Below, one piece after another: positions 44,156 through 55,472 of a stretch of 64,000 bases of DNA (positions are counted from its first letter, which is position 1; each line of letters begins with the position of its first letter). The translations under genes were made by a program, and so were the position numbers. Origin of the DNA: Nautilus pompilius (taxonomy: Eukaryota > Mollusca > Cephalopoda > Nautilida > Nautilidae). Location of the stretch: assembly GCA_018389105.1 (NCBI GenBank), contig JACATO010001163.1:1-64000 (forward strand). Reading direction: 5' to 3'. Under the pieces are notes generated by a model that was not told the origin of the DNA, searched no databases, and saw only the letters and a list, made by a program, of their open reading frames with translations.

Positions 44156-45373
44156 ATGGAGCCCCAACCATCGACTTCTACACCCATGAGCTACGCTCGA
44201 GCCGCCGCGCCGGCCAACCAAGCTCCCCGCGAGCTGCCGGAGGGAACAGGGGCCAAGAAAGGAATTAAGCCCTTCGGCCAATTTTTGGAAGAGCTAGCTC
44301 TCAACCCCGGCCACCCTACAAACCTCCTCTTTGAAGATAAGAGCTCCCTGTTCGTGGAGCCGAGCAAAAACCGCTATGCGGATGACGTCGCCCATGCGCT
44401 ACATCGGGCGGGACTATCCAACAACGTACGTGCCGTCATACCTGGGTACGGCGGAGCAACCGAAATAATCTGCATTAGCAATGCAGCGGCCGAATACCTA
44501 AGCACGAAATGCCTCACAGTCAAAGGCGAGGCATGCGCCATGCGGGGGGCCAGCCCGGTCTCCTGGATCAAAATCCGAGGACTGCCACTCACCACGGGCT
44601 GTGCAGTACCCCAGCAACTGCTGGAAAAATATGGCACCGTCCTAGTGCCATTCAAATATGACACCATCCCCGGCCTCCCCTTCCTGTCCGGCCAGAGAAG
44701 CGGGAAAATGCTCCTGCGGGAGCCAATTCCCCGCCGAATCAGGGAAACAGTAGACGGGAAGGTTTATTCCTTCTCCGTCTACTACAGGGAACAACCACAA
44801 CAACCGCCCTACTGCCGCGTGTGCAGAGTCACGGGCCACACAGCCCATAGCTGCCCAGCAGGGCAGCAACAACCAACCAATGAGGCGTCGCCCCAACAAC
44901 CCCAACCAACCGAAACCAACAACATCGCTGAAACCAACGAACCTGCTGCCCCTACAGCAAGGAAAACTAACGAGAAAACACCTCCCACACCAACAGAAAC
45001 CGAAAGCGAACCAGCACCCCCCACCATCCCTAAGGTGGAACCGGTAGAACCCCTACCCACTCTCCTAAACGAACCAGAAATGGTCGTACTCAGTGACGGG
45101 GACGAAAACTTCACCCCAGTACGACCACGAAAGAGGAGGGCAGGGAAAAGGACCGTACGCGAATCCCTCCCCGCCACCCCACCACGAGAAAAAGAAAGGA
45201 GAATGACCGAGGCCCGCCGAGCCCGATCCCTAGATGCCCCGCTCCGACACCTCCTGGAGGTCTGCAGCGAGGCTCCCAAGCTGGAACTCCCAGCAATATC
45301 AACAACAACAAAAACCGCCCCCAGTCCCACTGATTCGGCTCAGGGAGCCGATCACATGGAAGCGTCCGCCTAG
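44156..45373 (+). CDS. ORF1 protein of LINE C (intact, 405 aa)
   Basis: Nucleic-acid-binding protein expected to coat the element RNA before target-primed reverse transcription. It starts MEPQPSTSTPMSYARAA, the family start, with ATG 12 nt after an acceptor-like site. Low-complexity start (1-35), KPFGQFLEELALNPGHP (38-54), folded core with GYGGATEIIC and SWIKIRGLPLTTG (~136-148, RRM-like in look), then LPFLSGQRSGKMLLREPIPRR. The zinc knuckle CRVCRVTGHTAHSC (220-233, C-x2-C-x4-H-x4-C) follows, then a Gln/Pro/Thr/Glu-rich linker and a basic segment RPRKRRAGKR, a likely nuclear signal. It ends GADHMEASA. No stop or shift: the only undamaged ORF1 here. ORF2 begins 85 nt downstream in the same strand, so both would be read from one transcript. 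Confidence 0.88.
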   Translation: MEPQPSTSTPMSYARAAAPANQAPRELPEGTGAKKGIKPFGQFLEELALNPGHPTNLLFEDKSSLFVEPSKNRYADDVAHALHRAGLSNNVRAVIPGYGGATEIICISNAAAEYLSTKCLTVKGEACAMRGASPVSWIKIRGLPLTTGCAVPQQLLEKYGTVLVPFKYDTIPGLPFLSGQRSGKMLLREPIPRRIRETVDGKVYSFSVYYREQPQQPPYCRVCRVTGHTAHSCPAGQQQPTNEASPQQPQPTETNNIAETNEPAAPTARKTNEKTPPTPTETESEPAPPTIPKVEPVEPLPTLLNEPEMVVLSDGDENFTPVRPRKRRAGKRTVRESLPATPPREKERRMTEARRARSLDAPLRHLLEVCSEAPKLELPAISTTTKTAPSPTDSAQGADHMEASA

Positions 45374-45458
45374 GCGGTGTCGCTTCGTTTTGGACGGGCA
45401 CAAAACCCCCGATTTCGAAGTAGGATAACGTGAACTGAGATGTGATCGATTTAAGACC

Positions 45459-48400
45459 ATGCGTAGATTGGAATTTGTCTCCCTCAATTTACGAGGGATC
45501 AAATTCAATCGCCACTGGAACTCTTTTCTCGATCAACTTGAAAACTCCACACAGCCCCTCATAGCATGCCTCCAGGAACTACATCTAAACTCACAACATG
45601 AGGTAGACAGGCACTTCGCTAACTGGACAGGGTGCATGCTCACCAGCCTCGACTCCACAGGTAGGAAAAAAGGTGTAGCTATCCTTTTCCACCATAGTTT
45701 AAACGTAAGATTAGAACACTCTTACAGTGATAACGACGGTAGGATCGCGATCGCTAGTTACCAAAACGAGCTCCAACGACAAGTGATGACAGTTCGATAT
45801 ACGCTCCCAACGTTGCGAAGGAGCGGGCGGCGTTCTTTCAGAGCTTCAACGACAGGCTAGAAACTGAACTTAGGTCATACCCCGCCGACGATATTTATAT
45901 TCTAGGCGACTTCAACTGCGTACCCTCCCACGAACTAGACAGGCAGGGTCCCGACATTAAAAGTAGGACTCATCTGGTCGGCGAACCGCATCTGCGAACC
46001 ATGTGTTCCAGGTTCGACCTCGCCGATGCCTTCAGATTTAAACACCCGGACGCGAAAGCGTACACATTACAGCAAGAAATACCAGGTAGCCACTAGAATA
46101 GACGGGCTGTACGCTTCTAAACTCGCCCTTAGACAGCTCCAGAGCGTCTCGCACAACGCCATCCCGTGGAGTGACCACTGCCAGGTCCAGGCGAATACCA
46201 GAGGTCCCGGTGTATGGAAGCTCAACAACGCTGTTCTGACCGAGTCGGAATACGTCGAGAGCATCCAATGCATCTGGGGACTGGTCCCTTCGCAGGGCCG
46301 AGTTCGACGACCCCCTGGAGTGGTGGGACGCAGGTAAGGCTAGACTAAGGCAATTCAGTAAAAAATACTGTCAGGCGCGCAGCGCATACCAGCAATATGT
46401 AGAAGCTAGCCTAAAAGCAGACTTAAAAACAGAACTAAACCAGGCCGCAATAGGATTAGATAGGACCGGTTCTATTAAAGCCATTCAAACCGAGTTAGAC
46501 AACCTGCAATTAAACAAAACGGAAGGCGCTAGAATTAGAGCCCGAGTACCGGCTATGAACGGAGAAGGGAATAGTCGGTCCTTCCGTGGTTTAGAAAAAT
46601 CCAAGTCAGATAAGCGATCTATAAATAAACTGATAAACCAAGACGGCCTCATCATCTCCGACATGGAGCAAATACTTAGGGAAGAGTCTCGGTACTATAA
46701 AGAACTTTATAGTAAATCGGACACATGTCCGGTAGCTCAGGACGAACTCTTGGCGTGTCTAGAAAATAAACTAGACCCCCTAGACGCCGAACTCTGCGAA
46801 GGACCCCTAACCATCCAAGAAATAAAACAGGCCATTAGGGCCTCAAATAACGAAAAAACCCCAGGAAACGACGGCCTTACGCTGGAATTCTATAAAAGAT
46901 TCGAATATCTTCTAGCTAAGGACCTGACAGACACTGCGAATAGCGCACACAGTAAGGGGGCTCTCTCGGAATCCAGCGTGTCGCCACGATCACTTTGCTC
47001 CCGAAGGGAGGTGACGCGGCGCGCCTGGACAACTGGAGGCCCATAAGTCTCCTAAATAGCGACTATAAAATAATAGCTAAGGCGTTAGCCAACAGGCTAG
47101 CAAAAGTCTTAGATAAAATCATAGGTGCCGAACAAACCTGTTCAGTCCCCGGCAGGAGTATCACCGATACCCTCCAACTGTTCAGAGAAATCACCAGTAG
47201 ATTAGACACGGAAAGTTCCATAGGTATCATGTTAGCCGTAGACCAAAAGAAAGCCTTTGATAGGGTAGACTGGAACTTTCTCTTTAAGACACTTAAAACC
47301 CTCGGCTTCGGGGAGTACTTTATCCGCTTCATCCGACTCCTTTACACTCTTCCTTCCACTCAGATCCTCCAGAACGGTTTCACGTCACCGTCGTTCCACC
47401 CAACCAGGGGCATCCGTCAAGGGTGTCCCCTCAGTGCCATGCTATACATCCTGGCTGCGGAACCGCTGGCGGCGTACATCAGGAAGACCACCACCATCAC
47501 AGGCATCGAGGGAATAAAACTCCAACAATATGCAGATGATCTGACACTGCTACTCCGAGACGAAGATAGCCTCCGCGGAGCCCTCGATGCCTTGGAGCTT
47601 TACGAGCGAGCCACCGGAGCCAGCATCAACAAAAAGAAGACACAGGCAGCATGGCTAGGGGGCACCGGCGGTCCCCGAGAAAAACATGGTCTAACGTGGG
47701 TGGACGACCAGATCAAACTTCTGGGGATCTACTTTCCGACTAAACACACCGCAGACACCCGCATGAACAACTGGAACTCCACTGTTAACCAAATCACCGC
47801 CCAACTAACTGCATGGTCCTCACTCAACCTCTCCTTCTTCACCAAAACCCAACTCATTCAGACCTTTTCTATCCCCAAAATCCTTTACAAATCCAAGATT
47901 ATCGCGATGCCAGGCTGGGCGCGCACCTCCATAGACGCCGAGTTTGATCGGTTTCTGTGGCAGGGGCGCAAACACCTGGCCAACAAACAAATAACTAGAC
48001 TACCCCGAAGCCAAGGAGGGCTAAACCTTCCAAACATAGAGAGCATAAACGGTGCCCAGCAAATAATAAATATAGTTAATATCATAAGGAACATAGGCGT
48101 TAGACCAAAATGGCAAACACTTTTTCTTGATAGGTTAGCCAGGGCATACAGGATCCCGCATGGACTGCATGCCTTAACCGCGAAACTAAAACTATATAGA
48201 ATACAGAAAAATATACTCACCGACTATCACGTAACTGCTATGACTAACTGGGTGAAATCAGACATCAACATCACAGGTAATGAGGTAAGCTTAGGTTCAC
48301 ACAAAGTTGACCTTGCAAAATTGTCCCAGCGGGATGTCTACTTCTCCCTGGCGTCACGACCTATTCAGGAACCGGACTACAGGGGGAAGTGGCAGAACGC

Positions 48401-49019
48401 ACTCAGCTCAGGCCCGCTTCCATGGGATCGGATATGGAGTTCTTCCATCAACCGCCTCGTGGACGGGTACACGGCCGACGTCCACTGGAAGACCCTCAGA
48501 CACGTTCTCCCCACTCGGGAGAACAAATTCAAATGGAAATTAATTAACTCATCAAAATGCCTCCACTGCAAGGAGGACGACGACACGGTACTACACTGTA
48601 TGTTCTCATGTCCGAGACACATAGAGCTGTGGTGCCTAGTCCGCGATTTGATCTTCACCATTAAAAGTCACCGGGACAAACTTACTTTGTTCTGGCGCAT
48701 CTTCGGCTTCAACCATAGAACTAAAAAGGACTGCCTTTCGAACTTTCTGGTCTTCACCGCCCAGCGGATTATTTGGGGTAGCCAGAAGGCTTTAGAGGGC
48801 AACCAACCCACCTCAACCAAAACTCTATTTCAAAACCACGTAGCGCATCGACTACGACAAGAGTGCGCAGTCATGTGCTCCAGTGCAAACGACCGGCTGA
48901 TGTACGCGGCCACGTGGTTAATCAACGACGCCTTGGGCAAGTTGGATGCCGCCGGCCGTCTTCAAATCAGCCCGCTCCTGCTACATCAACCAACGACCAT
49001 AGTAGACCTCCCTCCCTGA
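45459..49019 (+). pseudogene. ORF2 of LINE C, few frameshifts, long intact C-terminal half
   Basis: Starts MRRLEFVSLNLRGIKFNRHW; the EEP motif is CLQELHL (catalytic Glu). Frameshifts lie near 45793 (after QVMTV), near 46064 (before YSKKYQVATR) and near 46287. GDFNCVPSHELD and WSDHCQV are present. The segment from 46555 reads open through RASNNEKTPGNDGL. A one-base loss near 46977 (SES|VSPR) shifts it. From 46995 a 674-codon frame is open to the natural stop, with LLPKGGDAARLDNWRPIS..-type start, DQKKAFDRVDW, GIRQGCPLSAMLY, QYADDLTLL, and C-terminal knuckle CLHCKEDDDTVLHCMFSC (C-x2-C-x8-H-x4-C). It ends DLPP at 49019. About four single-base lesions in all. Confidence 0.9.
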
Positions 49020-49985
49020 GCTGTCCGGCGACCACCCATAGGGCGACGCCTCGTCACCCCACGGCACAACCACATCTCGCCGCACCTACTGACGCCAACG
49101 TCAACACGGTGACAGGCAGACACTAGGGAACCACGGAGCTACAAGCCATTCATCAAAACCGATTCGCCTGTCAATCAAAAGAGGATAATAGAGCCGCCAA
49201 CCGACTGGCCGTTAGCCAATCAAAGGTCACCGCTCTACACCTTCAATGAATGACGAACACCCACAAGATACACTCCCAAAATTACAATACTCCCCACGCC
49301 ACACTTTATTTATAACTTGGCCCCCCCTTTCTTTCTATCTATATCCCCACAATGCCGGTGGATTAACCGTTTTCTCTCTCTGTTGCTGTTCAGTGACGCT
49401 GCGCGACAGCGCCAACAGCGTCGACAAAATGACATCAACAACATACTATGAACAGAACGGGGTTGAGGAACGGGGTTCCTGTCTGAGCGATGGAATACCA
49501 ACGCACCGACAGGAACTACTTCCCAATAATTTTCTGGCTCCCCAACGCGGGACGCGCTGAAAAACATCAGCCAAAAAACACACATCACCAAGAAGTCCTG
49601 CGCAGTAGACGGAGGGAGAAGCGTCTCCATCCACTGCTGCATCCAACAAAGAAAATAAATTAAAAACAGATCCCCCCACCCCGCCTCCGGTTGGACAACC
49701 AAAAAATAAATTGTGGCCCTTTCACCTCCACCCCCAATTAGAAATAAGGACACACGGGGAGACAACTCTGTTCTAGGGAGTGCAGCCTGGAGAAACCTAC
49801 CCCTCCTGCGTGCAATACGAAGGAGTTTGGGTAGCCCGCTGCTCCCACTAGGCTGAGGTACATGAAAACAAAACGATCGTAAATAAGATCTCACCTAAAC
49901 AGCTGGGCGGCCGGACGTGGATCCGACCCAGCTCGCACCACACAAACACTAAAGACAAACACTCCCCCAAACACCGCACACACAC
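49020..49985 (+). other. 3' UTR of LINE C
   Basis: Non-coding; a 194-codon minus-strand frame here is not real. It contains a perfect short hairpin GGAACGGGGTTCC (49467-49479), then GGGGAGACAACTCTG, then the tail hairpin CTACCCCTCCT..AAGGAGTTTGGGTAG (49797-49834) and GCCCGCTGCTCCC. Confidence 0.7.
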
Positions 49986-49999
49986 AAAAAAAAAAAAAA

Positions 50000-50020
50000 G
50001 ATCAAAGTGTAGTATCTGTT
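50000..50020 (+). other. U2-derived spacer between LINE C and LINE D
   Basis: GATCAAAGTGTAGTATCTG and the next two bases match U2 exactly, immediately after the poly(A) of C. The following GTACCACTTGGATTTTACC belongs to the head of D. Confidence 0.85.
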
Positions 50021-51007
50021 GTACCACTTGGATTTTACCGTGCGACGTCGTGGAAACTGCATTGCGGGATTACTCGGCATCTATTTTCGAACAGCGCAAC
50101 GAAAGGTAAGTATACTGACTTTCTTGCTGTGAATTTTTCTGTGCAATTTTTGGAATTTCTTGTGCTTCTCAATCTCTAGATCAGACTCCCGTGTTAGTTA
50201 GGAAGCACGATTTGTCCGCTGTGTCTTTTCGTTAGAATAAATAGGGCTCTGAAATTGTTTAGGTCGGCAGTGGACGGACGCTAGGTCACCACTGAGTAAG
50301 TCCTGTGGGGCGGTACTTCTAGCCCCCCGTAAAGTCTTTGACTCCCGCATCACCACCCCCCTTAGCGCCGCGAACATAGTGTAACCCAGATAGTTTCATT
50401 ACCTATAAGAGTCAGGTGACTCAGCTTTCTTAAGTTGTAAAAGTCCAGAACTTTGGAGTGCGTACTCCTACCCCTGATAGACACCCCATAGATTTTAGGA
50501 CTTAGATTTTCTTTCCACTCCCCGCACAGAATAACTGGTAAAAGTCAACAAAGACTTAGATACTTCGCATCTTCCGTCTTCCAGTAAAGAAAAGCTTATA
50601 CTTCTTAACCTTGTCTTTAACTTTTCTCTCTTTCTCTCCCCTAAAAATCTTAGAATAAAAACCACGCGTAGTCAGTCTTAGTTGTAAAAACCCCTGGTAT
50701 ACACATAATAGCTCCATAGCGTTACACAGAAACATTAGAACCAGGGTAAAATACAACATAAATAAACGTACATAGCCACACAGCGGGCAAATCGCCACCC
50801 TCACCCTAGATAGTTCGACTCCCGCAGCGTCCCACCCTCCCCCGTGCAATAAACTTCCCCTCCGACCCCCCCCCCCCTCTTACTATCAACAACTCTGCCA
50901 CTCCTTGGAATTTGACACCTCGGAGGATTAGCCAGGCCAGCCAGCGGCAGACGAGAGGACAAAGGGAGCCAGCCGGAATTTCAACAAGCCGCACCCACTT
51001 CAAAGCG

Positions 51008-52139
51008 ATGGAACCCCAGCCATCGACCAGCACCTACGCCGCCGCCGCCGTAAACAATACGGCCACAGTGACACCTGCCACGAAGGACAATGGGGCAAGG
51101 AATGACATACCGTCCTTCGGGGAATTTCTGAAAAAACTTGAGATGGACCCCCAAGATGCGTCCAGCCTCAAATTCGAGAGCAAGAGCTCCTTATTTATTA
51201 CGCCGGCCTCCGGCGTCTTCTGTGACGACGTCGGCAGGGCCCTGAGCCAGGCCGGCCTTCTGCCACGCGTCAGAGCGGTAATCCCCAGCTACGGCGGGGC
51301 AATAGAGGTCATCTGCCGCACAACAAAAGACGCTGAGGAGCTTTGCACCAAGGCCCTCAACATAAAGGGAACCAGTCACGTCATGCGAGGGGCCTCCCCC
51401 CTCGCATGGGTAAAGATAAGGGGTCTCCCCCTAACAACAGGTTGCAGGGTACCCCAACAAATTTTGGAGGAGTATGGGCAAGTCCTCATACCCTTCAAAT
51501 ATGACTGTATCCCGAGGCTTCCGCTTCTCTCAGGACAGAGGAGCGGAAAAATGCTGTTAAGAAAACCCATACCCCGTAGAATAAGGGAAGTAATAGACGG
51601 CAGAACGTATAGCTTCTCCGTGTTTTACCGGGATCAGCCCGCCCCGCCACCATTCTGCCGCATGTAGGACAACGGGACATACCCGCTTCAGCTGTCCGAC
51701 AGGAGCGGAACGGGAACAGGTAAGCGACCCGCACCCCCAGACCACCACGGAGGGCACAAGAGCGCCCGAACCCAAGGGCGGGCAACAGAAAAAACAGACA
51801 ACACCTACACATAACATCAAGGAAGAAGCGCCTGAAGAGGTGGGGAAAGACCCGCCTGAGCCCCTCACAACGCCACCTGGCTCTGACAAAGAGGACGACC
51901 TGGTGGTCGTCTCTGTCAAGAGACCGTCCCGGTCCAAAGGACCGAAAAGGACAGTACGGGACTCCAACCCGCAGACTCCACCGAAGAAGAAAGAGAGGAA
52001 GGTGGAGAACACCCCCACGGCGCCCAAACAGCCGAAGGACGTCACCACGGAGAAGACCCACATGGAGCCCACCGTGGTGATCCAGAAAATAGCCCCTCCC
52101 AAGACTCAAGGGGCTGAAGGCATGGAAGTGCCCACCTGA
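51008..52139 (+). pseudogene. ORF1 of LINE D, frameshifted in the zinc knuckle
   Basis: MEPQPSTSTYAAAAVNN to the knuckle is a clean frame of 220 codons, with the core SYGGAIEVICRTTKDAEEL and RGLPLTTGCRVPQQ. At 51660 two bases are missing after CRM, so the second knuckle Cys is lost and a TAG follows. The other frame continues TTGHTRFSCPTGAER and carries the tail to GAEGMEVPT (52139), including the basic PPKKKERK, with no further obvious stop. Very close to ORF1 of B. Confidence 0.88.
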
Positions 52140-52219
52140 GAGGTGTCACTTCCATTTGGACGGACCTTTCGGCATCGATTAGGAAAACGACCCTGGATTA
52201 TGATTCTTGATTAATGATT

Positions 52220-55200
52220 ATGTCTAGTCGCTTGGAAATCTTATCCCTGAATTTAAGAGGGATAAAATTCAACAAACATTGGAATACCTACCTAGATCAA
52301 CTGACACACACCACACACGACAGAATAATCTGCATGCAGGAACTGCATCTGCAGTCTAACCAGGAGGTAGATAAGTATCTTACCAACTGGCATGGACTAG
52401 CGGTAACCAGCCTAGACCCCATAGGTAGAAAGAAAGGTGTTGCGATCCTCTTCCACCCGAACATACAACCAAAAATAGAACACACCTACAAAGACGACGA
52501 CGGACGGATCGTCATAGCCAGCTACCAAAACCAGCTCCAAAGAAAAGTAATGATCGTATCGGTGTACGCCCCTACCGTTGCGAAGGAGCGGACAGCGTTC
52601 TTTCTGCGCTTCAATGATATTCTAGAACAGGAACTTAGGTCATACCCTGCAGATGACATTTACATTGCAGGCGACTTCAACTGTGTCCCTTCCCATGAGC
52701 TAGACAAGCAGGGGGCAGACATTAAAAGTAGGACGCATCTGATGGGAGCGCCACAACTGCAGACCATGTGTTCGCGGTTTGGCCTGGTCGATGCGTATAG
52801 ATATAAACACCCGAACGCGCTGTCGTACACACATTATAGTAAAAAGTATAGTGTAGCCACTAGACTAGACAGAGTGTACGCATCTAAACACATGGCTAGG
52901 CAACCCCAGGACGTGGCGCACGACGTTATCGCATGGAGTGACCATTCCCAGGTCACGGCCGGCTTCTTGATTCAAGCGAATACCAGAGGACCCGGATTAT
53001 GGAAGCTCAACAACGCTATTCTGACTGAGTCGGAGTACGTCGAGAGCGTCCAGAACATCTGGAGAGACTGGTCCCTGCGTAAGGACGAGTTCGCCGACCC
53101 CCCTGGAATGGTGGGACACAGGTAAGGACAGAATAAGGAAGTTTAGCATAAGGTACAGTCAGGCACGGAGTGCATATAAGGTCTACGTAGAATCTAGACT
53201 TAAAGAGGAACTAAAGCTAGAGCTTAAACAGGCCGCTTTAGGGCTAGACAACAAAGATAAAATACAAGCCATCCAAACCAAGATCAACCACATTCAGGTA
53301 GACAAGACAGAAGGAGCGAGGATTAGGGCCCGAGTACCGGCCATGAACGGTGAAGGTTGTAGGAGGTCCTTCTGTGGCTTAGAAAAAGCAAACGGGGATA
53401 GGAAAACAATAAATAAACTAATAAACAAAGACGGTCAGACCCTCACAAACTTGGAGGATATCCTAGATGAAGAGTCTCGGTTTTATAGTGAACTATACAC
53501 TAGAGAAGACACTTGTCCTTCAGCTCAGGACGAAATCTTGGCGTGTCTGGAAAATAAACTAGACCCCCTAGATGCCGAACTCTGCGAAGGCCCCGAAAAC
53601 GTAAATGAGGTAAAACAGGCTATTAGGGCCTCAAATAAAGACAAGACTCCCGGAAAGGACGGCCTTACGCTAGACTTTTATAAGAGATTTGAATATCTCC
53701 TAGCAGACGACCTGACTTTCGTTGCGAATAGCGCATACAGTAGGGGGGTTCTCTCAGAATCCCAGCGTGCCGCCACCATCGTCCTGCTACCGAAGGGGGG
53801 CGACGGGGCGTACCTGGAGAACTGGAGGCCCGTAAGTCTCCTAAATTGTGACTATAAAATTATTACCAAGGTGCTAGCAAACCGGCTAGGCAAAGTAATC
53901 GGTAAAGTTACGAGTGCACACCAGACCTGTACAGTTCCTGGCAGGAGTATCACGAATACCCTCCAGCTGTTCAGAGAAATTACAAGTAGGCTAGACACGG
54001 AAAATTCCCTTGGAATTATGCTAGCCGTTGATCAAAAGACAGCATTTGACAGGGTAGATTGGAATTTTCTGATAAAAACACTTAAAGCCCTCGGCTTTGG
54101 GGAGTACTTCGTTAATTTCATCCGCCTTCTCTACAGAGACATCACCACACAGATACAGCAAAACGGTTTCCTCTCTTCGCCTATCCACCCAACTAGAGGC
54201 ATACGGCAGGGATGCCCCCTGAGCGCCATGCTCTATGTCCTCACTGCTGAGACGATGGCGGCCTACATCCGCTCTAATGGCAACATTAGGGGTATAGGTG
54301 GCGTCAAAGTCCAGCAGTACGCAGACGACACGACGCTATTCCTGCAGGACATGGATAGCCAGCGTGGGCGCGTACCGCCATAGACGCCGAGATCGATCGG
54401 TTCCTATGGCAAGGGCGCAAACACCTGGCGAATAAACAGGTAATTAGACTCCCCAGATGCCGTGGAGGGCTAAACATAATAAACCTAGAGAGCAAAACAG
54501 GTGCTCAACAAATTATAAATATACTAGAAATCTTAAGTACCACTGAGAATAGACCAAGATGTCACCAGCTACTCCTAGACCGCTTAGTTAAGGCATACAA
54601 CACCCCCGATGGGTCGCATGTCTTAACTAACAAACTCAAACTATACAGAGCACAGAAAAACATGCTAACAGACTACCAGGTTAGCGCCCTCACTAACTGG
54701 ATCAAGTCCAACACAGACATAACACACAGCATGATCTAGAACAATTATCCCAACGTGATATATACTTCTTCCTGTCATCACGCCCGATCACAGAACCGGA
54801 CTACAGGGGGAAGTGGTAAAACACCCTAAATTCAGGCCCACTTCCATGGGATAGAATTTGGAATAGCAGTATAAACCGCCTCGTGGATGGATACACGTCT
54901 GACATACACTGGAAAATTCTAAGAAACGTACTCCCCACCAGGAGAACAAACACAAATGGAAGCTTATTAACTCACCGAAATGTCTCAGATGTAATGAGGA
55001 GGACGAGACGGCACTACATTGTATATTCTCATGTCCTCTGAATATAGAACTGTGGTGCCTAGTCCGCGACCTGGTATTCAACATTAAAAGTTCCCTGGAC
55101 AAACTTAGTTCATTCTGTCGCATCGTTGGCTTCTCACCTAGAACTAAAAAGGACTGCCTTTCAATCTTCCTGGTTTTCACGATAGCTTGGGGTAGCCGAA

Positions 55201-55472
55201 AGGCTTTAGAGGGCGGTCATCTCACTTCAGCCAAAAGATTATTTAAAAATCACATAACACTTTCGTTACGACAAAAATACGCAGTCATGAAGTCCAGTAT
55301 AAATGATAGAGTAATCTATTCATCCATCTGGCTCATCAACAGCACCGTTTACAACTACACCCTGACGTCACACCATCCTCAAAACATCACCTTAGACCAA
55401 CCCCACCCTACCCTTGTCTTTCGTCACTCCCTTTCTTTTGTTTCAGATGAAACTAATCTAGAAGACTCTTAG
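52220..55472 (+). pseudogene. ORF2 of LINE D with RT deletion
   Basis: Family start MSSRLEILSLNLRG (52220). The endonuclease domain is complete and open to about 53095: MQELHLQ, VYAPTVAKERT, GDFNCVPSHELD, WSDHSQV. An extra C (GACCCCCCCTGG) then shifts the frame. RT is open 53343-54357 with GIRQGCPLSAMLY and QYADDTTLF. At 54358 the text jumps from LQDMDS to AWARTAIDAEIDRFL, losing about 337 bp relative to B, with a GCC microhomology at the joint. Many shifts follow. The C-terminal knuckle CLRCNEEDETALHCIFSC remains. The stop after LDQP is lost and the frame runs to 55472. Confidence 0.88.

Larger units (their letters stand above)
43118..49999 (+). mobile_element. LINE C: best-preserved copy, with intact ORF1
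   Basis: Head begins GATCAAATAGATTTTTCC after the poly(A) of B and ends GAAAG|GTAAGT (43221). The leader matches E3. ORF1 44156-45373 is intact. ORF2 45459-49019 has a few frameshifts. The 3' UTR has the tail hairpin (49797-49834), poly(A) 49986-49999, then GATCAAAGTGTAG. About 6.9 kb. GC content and wording differ from A and B/D, marking a third subfamily. Confidence 0.88.

Noticed and set aside
49310-49894. 194-codon minus-strand frame
   Set aside because: It lies antisense in the 3' UTR of LINE C, shows no family features and is broken in other copies.
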